Below, one piece after another: positions 12,201-22,900 of a stretch of DNA of 64,000 nucleotides. The stretch is from Anniella stebbinsi (lineage: Eukaryota > Chordata > Lepidosauria > Squamata > Anniellidae), in the NCBI GenBank assembly GCA_029215795.1, contig JARDYH010000001.1, positions 399,689,154 to 399,753,153 on the forward strand. Direction: 5' to 3'. A model generated the notes under the pieces. It was not told where the DNA came from and did not search any database. It worked only from the letters and a program-made list of their open reading frames with translations. A program made the translations under genes and the position numbers. Numbering within the stretch: the first letter of the stretch is position 1; every line of letters begins with the position of its first letter.

Positions 12201-15200
12201 CAAATGAAATCATTTACAATTTCTCTCTAGGGAGCAGTTCAGGGACCTGAAGAGTTTGCTGAAGGTTTAGTCATTGGTGTAAGAAGTCTGCTTGGCCACA
12301 CAGTGGGTATGTTATGCACTTTACAACTTCCTGTGTATTGTACACAAGCAATATGAATGCCAATGCAAGAGCTGAGTATCTTTACTGAATCACTCTGGAC
12401 TTCATCTCAACGTTCAGCCGTTCTTTAAATTGGAGCGGCTTAACATTTACATTGCATGCCTTCTTCTGCTTACCTGATTTTGTGTTGGACTCCTTCTGAG
12501 ACAGTGAGGGCACCTCAAAACTTTTCTCTTCTTGGCTGACAGGTGGAGCAGCAGGTGTGGTATCCCGGATCACTGGCTCTGTTGGAAAAGGTTTGGCTGC
12601 CATCACAATGGATAAAGAGTATCAGCAGAAGAGAAGAGAGGAGATGGGACGCCAGCCTAAAGATTTTGGGGACAGTCTTGCCAAAGGAGGGAAAGGCTTT
12701 CTACGGGTGTGTTGCTTAGATACTTCTTGGACAAAAATGTTGAGTAATCTAAAGACCATCTTTTCCCTACCATATTAAATGAACCTTATTCTGTGATGCC
12801 AATGAACACAGGTTTTCCGTTTTTATGTTAGTGAGAAAATATTTACACAATCTACTTTAACAGCAGAAATTTAACAATTAATTTTATGCCATGACGTTTT
12901 GTTTTGAGCTCTCTCAAGTGCACTGAGTCAGGTCTGTAGTGGACATTTTAGGGACAAACTGTGACCTGTGTAAAAAAAAAAAATAAAGAAGCATTTTGGA
13001 TGTCAGTAGAAGTTGTAAAAGAGTCAGAACTGTTGCTATTCCACGTCTCTTTCTCTTGGTTCCTTGTGACATCTTGTAGGAGACAATATCTTGTATGATG
13101 TCATAACATTGCCCTCCCACCAACAGTCAATGATGTGAGGTAATGGCTGGGCATCATACAGGATGATAACATGACGTGACATACTTTGTTTAACGGGACG
13201 TTGCAAGGAAGAGATGGGAAGAGTCAGAGCAGCAGGAGCTCTCTCTCCCTCATAATAATGAGCTAGACCTTCAGAGGCAGCGTGAAATACTGTAGGCGTT
13301 GGTAAATTCCTTTTCTACTTCCTTGAGTAGGATAAACACCCTGCCTTACTACCCAGGAACATCCTGCGGATCTTGTTTCACAGTGGAGAATATGAAGCCA
13401 GATACATAATGTGCATCTAGCCTGCATATCAGTTGACCACTGAATATATTGTTTCAAAATGTATTTATTTATGAGTAGTAGATTACCATCAAAAGGATAT
13501 AACACTACTTTATATATGTTGGATGTTGTGTGTGTGTGTGTGTGTGTGTGCACGCCTTTGCACACCCACCTCTTTGTGTATTCCCCAGCTCGATGAGTTG
13601 ATAAATGGGCCCTGAGAGAATATTTGAGCACTTCACTTGAGGTACAAAATGTGAAAATAGAATAAATAGCGGAGGATTGAGGACATGAACCTTTTCCATT
13701 CTGACTTGTTCCATCTTCTTTTGTTCTTTTTAAGGGGGTTGTTGGTGGAGTGACCGGAATCATCACGAAACCTGTAGAAGGTAAGCTAGCAAGATTGCGC
13801 CAGTGACCTTGCTGTGGATGCTGAGACAGTTCATCATCTTCAGAATTTCTAAAAAAAAATTCAAATGCCACTTATTTATTTATTGCATTTCTATACTGCC
13901 CAATAGCCGAAGTTCTCTGGGCAGTTAAAAGAAAATTAATGAAGCACAACACAGTTCTAACTATATTAAGATGGGTAATATTTCTGGATAACAAAACACC
14001 ACAATTTAACATATGGCTACATTTCTATCACAATCAGTTGACTGAGCATCCAGCTTGGTTTGTTTTTCTGTACTGAAAAGTATTTCATAGTTCCTATTAG
14101 TTTTTAAATTAAACATTGTTTCAGTTTAGTTGTTGGAAGGAAGTCACAAACGGGAATTGACATTACAAATAAAACGGGAATACAAGAAATAGACATTTTG
14201 AAAATGCTTTGCTCAAGGTCAAAGAGAAGTGCCTTCTATTGTTCTCAAACCCCCACCAGTCAGAGTTTAGCTGCTTCTGGTGCTTATGCTCTGCTGGCTG
14301 GGAGCTTTGAAGGCAGTAGCAAAAGATGATGTTTCTTCATTGTGGTCCCTGTGCGTTGTACATTATGGACTCTGCGCCTGGCCTCCTTTGGTAGCAGAGA
14401 TCCATTCTCTGTCCTACAGGTGAGAAATGAATAGGTGAGATGGAAGACAGGTGGGGATTTGAGCGTCTGGTAGAAGCTCTCTGATGGGAATTGGGCACAA
14501 TTCCCTCAAAGTTCAGGGGGCCTACTTAGCAAGCATGTTTAGCGTTAGCCTCCCCTGACTTCCCCATGTTCCTAAACATTCCACCTAAATGATCGTGATG
14601 CGTGATAGAAGGATTATTTATTTATTTATTTATTGCATTTTATACCGCTCAATAGCCGAAGCTCTCTGGGCAGTTTACAAAAATTAAAACCATGAAAACC
14701 ATTCAAAATATAAAACAGCAACAGTATAAAAATACAATATAAGTACACAAGTAGGATAAAACCAAGCAGCAATGCAAAGTTAAAAATCAAACTGAAGAAC
14801 TGTTAAAATACTGTGAGAATAAAAAGGTCATCACCTGTCATCTAAAAGAATATAACGTAGGTGCCAGGCGAACTCTCTAGGGAGCTCATTCCACAGCCAG
14901 GGTGCCACAGCAGAGAAGGCCCTCCTCCTAGCTTTGAAGTCGGCTTCTGGAATTCAGCAATTAGATTTGTGAAGTATTTGTTAAATGCAGTGGAGTGTGG
15001 GTGTGTTGAGAATGCAATCTTGTTAATATCGTATTAGAAGGAAGAGACAACTCTGGTAACTTTGATTTTGTTCTCAAGGACAGCGATGTTTGAAGTGGAA
15101 AACCAAATCCTCACGCAGCGATTTAATCCTCAGAACTGATTACTTTGATTTTGGAAACCTGGCTTTGGCCAGAAAAAAGCCATTCTGATTTTGCTTTTCA

Positions 15201-18200
15201 TCCGGGCAGGTGCCAAAAAGGAAGGTGCAGCTGGCTTCTTCAAAGGGATTGGGAAGGGACTGGTGGGCGTCGTGGCTCGTCCAACGGGCGGCATTGTGGA
15301 CATGGCGAGCAGTACGTTCCAGGGCATCCAGAGGTAAAAGCATCTAGGCGTGCCATCTTGTGACCTGCCTCTTTGAAAGTATAATTAGGCATAATGAGAT
15401 CGTCTCCAAGGCAAGTGGGGTTCAGGCTAAGTCAAGGACCAGCATGCACCCTTTCCCAGCTGGGGAGCAGGGATGTGCCTGACCTGCACAGGTGAGGCAA
15501 GGTGAAGTGCAGTTGCCATGCACAGGCAGTTGTATGCACACATGTCTGATTGGTGTGATGGTTTCTGCTTCTGTGAACGGGGCCTGTGCATTTATACCAG
15601 CTTGTCGCCTCCTGCTAGCAACTGCTCCATGGATGCTGAAACTATCGAAGGCCCGGTTCACTGATGCCTACAGAATAAGTCAGAGAAGAACGGTGTATGT
15701 CCCATCACAGTATCTTTTCCCACTCTCTGGTACTTTCTCTGTCCGCCTGTTGAATGATCCTTCTCGGCCTCTCCTTCTGCACCGCAGCTCTTGATCCTGG
15801 CCAGCCTCTCTCCAGGATCCTCGAGGCTCCAGTGAAGCCACCCTGCCCATCTAGTTGGGGAACATGGGTCAGGAGGAAGGTTTAGCTTTTGGGTTACAGG
15901 CAGCTCTTCTCCGTACAATCAGAAACATATTTTTGCACACCTGTATTCTGGGAATGACCACCAGTACAGGATAGGGTGCACATAGAAAAGTATAGAGACC
16001 CCAAATCCCTCACTTCTCTGTTTGGTGGCAGTTGGATAATTAAGTTCATATGCAGTGTATTCTGAATAGAGTTTTTGCATGTTATTTATTTGTTGGATTT
16101 GTATCCCACCTTTCCACTAAATAGTACTTGAGGCAGCTAGGAGTAATAAAATACAAAGTAAAATGGAAGATAACAATAAAAAATGTAAGAACACCATCCT
16201 CATCATCCAACTGACAAAAATAACCAGTTAGAACAATTTCAGCAAACTTATGATGGTCGTGATTAGTCAGCTAATATGGCTCCAGGCTTGTCTGCGTTTC
16301 GACAAACATGCTTCAGATGTTGGTAAAACAGAAAGCAGGGCCTCTCCTGTAGATCTTGACACTCAGGCAGGCTCATATTGGAGAATATGATGGACCCAAG
16401 TCATGTAGGGCTTCGTGGATCATAAACAGCACTTTGAATTTCATTACGGTTAGGGCACCAGATTTGCCACCTACTCAAATGATAAAAAGGAACATGAAGA
16501 CAGGGCAGAGAAAATGGGAGTCTTGTGATGCTTACCGTGTTCTTTGACAGGGTGGCAGAATCGACGGAAGAAGTGTCAGCGCTCCGCCCGCCCCGCCTCA
16601 TTCGTGAAGATGGCATCATTCGGCCCTATGACAGAGGAGAAGCCGAGGGTTACAACTTGTTTGAGGTAGGCTTTGATATACTGGTGTTCATTGTTAGCAT
16701 CAACAAGAGTTGTGTTTTGCAAGAGACATTGGGCAGGTCCCTGTGGCAAAACCAGATGTCGAGTGATTGAAGTTTCGCCTCCAGTTGTAAAGAATTTTTG
16801 TTTTCAACACTTGTGAGAAATGCACCACAACGAAATGTTACATGTCTCTGCGTCTTATATATAATGCCCCAACCAAAGCCGAGAAGGGGAGCACCAAAAT
16901 AGGAGCGAAAGCTCAAAGGTGCCAATGAAAACCTTTTTCCATTGAACCCAATGTTGACTCCTTTGGTTCCGTGTCTCGTAACCAAGAGCTCCTTCATCAG
17001 GGGCAATCTTACGAAAGATGAGAGAAAGGCCCCTCTTTCTCAGTCTAGCTGTGAAATTCACAGGTAACCCACATGTGTCACTCTAAGCCTTGGAGGCAGA
17101 GGTAGTGTGGTGTGTGTGTGTCAGAAATGCATAACTGTTCCACTCTATTCAAGAACCTGTCATTTTAGCTACACTTTTCATTGGCATTATTTGTTAATTA
17201 CATTGCAATGTTTTTATTTCCTTTAAAACAACCACCACCACATGATTTCCACATTGGCAAGAAGCGTATCTATTTGATAATATTTTGGGAGGTGGCATGT
17301 ATATTGAGAACAGTAAAGCAGAAACGTACTACCTAAGCATTGTCCGAAACTACTCGAATAGTGTACTGGTAAGCTGCTATAAACCAAAAATGAAATCCTG
17401 GTTAAATAGGTACCCTAAGAATTGATAGTTCTGTCCTTTGCTTTCCTCTCTACTGTCATCTTGTCTATTAACTGCAGCGTATGATCCATTTCTAATGTGT
17501 TTCTTCTTTCTTCCTCTCTCCCACCATGCGTACGCAGCAGCAACTGGAATAATGGAGTCTACTGTTTCCATTTTATTTTCCTGATCAAATTTATTCATCT
17601 TAATCTGTCTTGGTTGATCTTTAAGGGCATAGGAATCCATTACATTCAGTTGTCTTCCCTCAGAGCCTTTAGGTATCCCTGGGACTAAGTTTTAGACTCA
17701 CCATTTCAGGTGATGGGGAAATCATTTCTAATATCTGGGGTTAGCCTCACACTAGGAAAGCTGGTGTGATGGAGGTGAGGAGGATGGGAAAATATGGGGA
17801 AACTAGGAAGTGGTCAAGCATTCACATTTATTTAATGTGCCATTTCTTCCTAGGCACTTCTGTAGAATTAAGGCTAAAGATATTGATGGTAGTGCAGATC
17901 AGCTATTCACTAGTTGAAGATATCACTGATGTGAAATATCGGAGTTAAATTCATTGTGTTATATTGAGAGAGATACGACAAATTCATGAATGCGGGCTGT
18001 TACTTCATCCTTCCCCATTCATACCAGTTCATACGCTTGGTCTTGGTGGAGGGATTTGAGTGTGAAACTGTATTTCACACCAAGCGTTTGTCTCAAAAGA
18101 CATCTCTGAGTGTGGCAAGCTGGGAGGAAGGCAGGCAGAGTTCAGGTTTTGTGGAGGGTGGGTAGGAAGACAGGAGTGAGGATCAGAGGGATAATGATAT

Positions 18201-19927
18201 GAACCTCCTTTTGCAACTTCCAGTGATTTCATCTTGGATGTATATTTCTGGTTGTAGTGGGAAAAACCCAGCCAGAAATCTGTATGTAATGGAATTCTAT
18301 CATAAAACGTGTATCAAACCTTGGCAGGTCATTAAAACGTAATTCTCTTGAATATCCGTTTACAAAATTGTAATTGATAACTGCACTTTGTTTCAGGATA
18401 ATTTAATATCCAAAAGGATCTTTTGTCGAGAAATGCCATTTTAAAAATTATACCCGGACAGATAGATTTATTCTTAAAAAGTAAAACCAGTGCCTTGATG
18501 CTCAAAGCAAACTGTTTTTGTTTGTATTTTTGTTATTTGTTTTACCTTAAGGAATGTATATGTTCCCTTTTAATATAATGTCATATTATGTTGATTTAAA
18601 GGTGAAAACGTACAATTGGGAACAATGTATCTTTATTGTATTGAAATATTGTGAAAAATATTGTTTGTATTATGCATGAGAAGAAGTGGACATGCTGTCT
18701 CTCTTTGAGCAGTAGATACCTGCCGGATTTTGTTAATATTAGGAGTGATAAATGCTCAGCATGCTTTGGCAGCAAATACAAAAAATCTCACAAAACTTCT
18801 TTAAAAAAGGAGTTTATCTCTTTTTGAGAAATGTTTCAAGAATGTATAAATGAATAGATCTCATCTCAATCATGTTTTTAACTTAATATTAACGTAACTC
18901 AAATGCGTTACATTTTCTCAAATGTATTTTGTAATAAATTGTAAAAAAGGAAAAAGCCCAATGTAAATATAACACCAAGCACAATTATTTGTTTTTTTAA
19001 GGGATGTTGACCTTAACTTGTGAAAACTTTTTTTAAAAAGGGTATTCTCCCCCACCCCACCCCCAGGGGAAAAAGTTATTGCTTTAGATGGAAGGTCCTG
19101 GATCAGGCTGTGCTGTTCTCCTGCTCCTGGCATTCTGAGTTTAGCTGTAGTGTCCTTCAATCCTTGCTGCTTGCTTTTTCTCTTGCTTGTGGGTAGCTCT
19201 TTCTTGTCTCATCCCTGAGGGAGTTAATATCCATTTCTGGCCTTCTTAAAACTAACATGTTGCATAAATGACTCAACACTGGTCTTAAAAGAAAGTAATG
19301 TCAGCTTACTTCTAAAGTCATTTATAAAGCTATAAATTTGGGAGGGATTTGTTCTGTGGATAGGAAGGCAAAGGGTTTTTTTAAATACAACTCATAGAGG
19401 TTTCATAAGATGTGTTTTTAATTTGAAATCTCTGTGTAGGATGTTGCTTGAACCTCACGTGTGATACCACCACATGGGATAAGTGTACCAAAGTCAGTAT
19501 TTGCTGTCTGTATGAGCAGCAAGGATCTCTGATTGCTGATGTATGCTTATGCATGTTTTGCCATATCACATGTGGGAGGTATAAATAGGATGTTTAGATC
19601 CCCCCCTTTAAAAGTGACATAGATGTGTAAAATTTGCTTTTATATGTACTCAAGGTCATTATCACTGTGTGTTTAACATTACTGTGTGTTTAATTATCAT
19701 GTATATTGGTCCTTTTATGATTTTATAAAAAGTAATAAAGTATAAGACTAGTCCATATGAAATATCCTCAAAACAAGGTCATGTTCAGTACACTGGTCCT
19801 GATCCAACAAATGTTGGTGTTGCACAACTTATATTTGCACTTGATTGTGTGAACACACCCTCCCTCTTTGTGGTTGCAAATTCAAAGGTTTTGTATATGG
19901 CATGATAGTATCTATATCTATCTATAG

Positions 19928-19978
<51 letters not shown>

Positions 19979-22900
19979 GATAGATAGATGATAGATAGAT
20001 AGATAGATAGATATGGAAGTACTTCAGATTTATGAAAATAAAATTCGAGCTTGAGGAAACAAAAGGTGAAGCCTGTCTGGGTTGATGTTGCAGTTTGTGG
20101 AATGACCACGTAGTTCCTCATCAAATGACCGCACACCCAGTTTTCTCTTGGGGTGACAGCCCCTGCCCAATGACCCTCTGTAAGAAGCAATACCTGTCAG
20201 AGGTGCATTTAACATGGTGGCTTAATGTATTTTTCTTGCCGGTTTGCCTTTTGTAATTCATGGATATTTTATGCCGATTTAATGCACTCCCCTCTTGCAT
20301 ACACTCCATGGCCTGCTCAAAGAAGTGTGCCTGCAATTTGGCAAGTAGGTCATGGTGCAGATGGCAAGTTCTTTAAGGTTAATATCGAAATGGGTTTCAG
20401 ATTGGGGCTCCAAACCGCTCGATCTGACCAGCTCCCAAACATGCTTTATCTGACACAAGAGTGGGCGTAATCCACCGTCACTGGCTTCTGGGATGGCTTC
20501 CTCCTCTAGGATTCTGTCCAGAGCTTGTCAGTGACATCTCATCTGAGACTAGATATGTGTCGCTTTGATCTAAAACATTGGCTTTTCCCATCTCATTCTA
20601 GAACTCTCATATCAAGAAGCTGCCTGGAGAGAGTTTCCAGTACCACTGTGTTGTTCCAGAAGGCAGAAAGGCGCACGTTGTAGTAACCAACAGGTATTGT
20701 TGTGTTAATTAAAGAAAAGGAAGCCCTAAGCAGTGTGTGTGTTAGGGAGAATTTAATAATACGATTGAACCAAGCCTAAGAGCTTCATCTTCGTCTTCAT
20801 CTTCTTGGTTGGTTCTAACCAAAGAGTTGCTTTTGAACCAGGGTTATATTGCAGACTCCTGTATGGCTGTTAGTTTTTGCTTAAGAATTCCATTCAAAGT
20901 GAAAAGTGGGGAGCACATCTCAGTAGTGGAATTCCCACGAATTGGGATGAGGGGATGGAGAGTAATAAGCCAGGTCTCTTTTTTCTTAAAACTGGACTTG
21001 CCTTGACCACTACTCCCTCTACATCGGTGTGGTAGAGCGGTTAGAGTGTTGGACTGGGTCTCTGGAGACCTGGGTTTTAGTCCCCACTCGGCCATGAACC
21101 TTACTGGGTGACTCTGGGACAGTCACTGCCTCTCAGCCTAACCCATCTGACAGAGTTGCTGTGATGATAAAATGGAGAGGAGGACCAGAATGTAAGCTGG
21201 CAGGTTCCTTGCAAGAGGAAAAAAGGATGGAATATAAATGTAAGGATAAAAAATTACACCATTTTCTTGCCTGTGGCTTGACACCTAGGGGCCAGTTGAT
21301 TGTATTCCAGGGTAGGCTTTGTTCCTGTAAGCTTCAGTGGCTGATCTCCTCTTGAGAGCCAGATTCAACTGTACTGACACCTAGTAACAAAATAAATAAA
21401 TAAATAAATAAATGTCATGTTCTACCTATATAGATTTATGTAGCCCAGTATGGTTTACTCTCTGGCTGGGGCCCTCCAGACTCTTAACAGAGGTCTCCGC
21501 CATTCCTTGATTTTGGGGTAAAATGTTTTTCTTGAATTTCCTACTCACATTGATACGATTCTGCCCATACTTTCACACCCCAAAGCAAAAGAGCCTAATT
21601 ACCTGTCAACATAAATCCAGCCATCGTTAGAGCCATTCTGTCGCTGCATCTGTTTAGTTTCAAATATATTCTGCTGAAGTTAAAAAATATATTTTGTGTT
21701 ATGTACGTGGTTTGCAGAAATAGATTTTCATGCTCTGAGGCGTTTTGCCCCGGTCCATTTCAGCGAAAGGGAAAACATAAACATGGTGTGTGTATTTTTT
21801 TGTCTTGAACTAGGAGAGTAATGTTAATCAAAGAGGTGGAAATTCTAGGGCATGTAACGACAGACTGGGATTATTTATATGAAGATTTTACGCGCTCACC
21901 AACTGCGGATCAAAACGTTCTGCGAATCTTCGTTAAGGTAGAGAAACATATTCATGTTTATTCTCATAACACTAATACTTAAGTTGCAAAAGGTGTGCTA
22001 CATTCAGTTTCTAGAGCCTCTCTATATGGGGCATTTATTGTGCACTCGTGAATCCTAGCGTACAGTAGATTGTGAGTCCTTTACATGACGCTGCCATCCT
22101 CCAGGGCCTCTTCCTGCTTTGCAAACCATTTGAGTGGATTTTCCCCCCAACGAGGAAACATTGCTATTATTATTATTATTATCATGAATAGCAGGATATA
22201 AAGCCTAGTGTAATTATGCAGTCCTGCTATACGACAGCGCCACCTAGTGCTTGTATAGTGGAACATAAGGAAGAGAAAAGACACACATATGGATGTTATT
22301 TATTTTTTATATTTCTAAACCACCCCATAGCCAAAGCTCTCTGAGTGGTTCATTTCCCTAGGCATGGATTCCCGGAGAGGGACCCTTGAAGTTGATCTTA
22401 GGGTCCGGGCAGGTGTACATGGGAGGCGACAGTCCTTCAGATAAGCTGGCCCTGAGCCAGGATAACTTGAGGCTTTGAATGTTAATAGCAGCACTTTGAA
22501 TCAAGTGCGGAGATGGAATGGCAGCCAGTTCAGCTGGAAGAATACTATCATAATCTGGTTTTCTTGACCAGTCCCTGTTAACAATCTTGCTGCTTTGTTG
22601 TGGACCAGCTGAAGTTTCTGGACTGGAATCCTCCAAAGAATCCAGAATCAAGCACTGGTAAAGTGGCGAGTTAAAAGCCTCATGTAGAAAAGCTCCAGAA
22701 TTTACTTGCCTGAGGGCACAATCCTGTGTGTGTTCAGACGGAAAAAAAATCTAAATATGTGTTGCATTGTACTCTAAATTTCAGTTGCTGGCAACTCTGC
22801 AAAGCTGCTGAAATTAAATTGAGACACTTTTCCTCATCTTACATCAGACTTCCCCAACCAGGTGGCCACCAGATGAGTAGAACATACAGCTCCCATCACC

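Noticed and set aside
13263..13871. 202-codon minus-strand open frame
   Set aside because: It runs through a (GT)n microsatellite and antisense to a VPS13C exon, with no domain; a chance frame.
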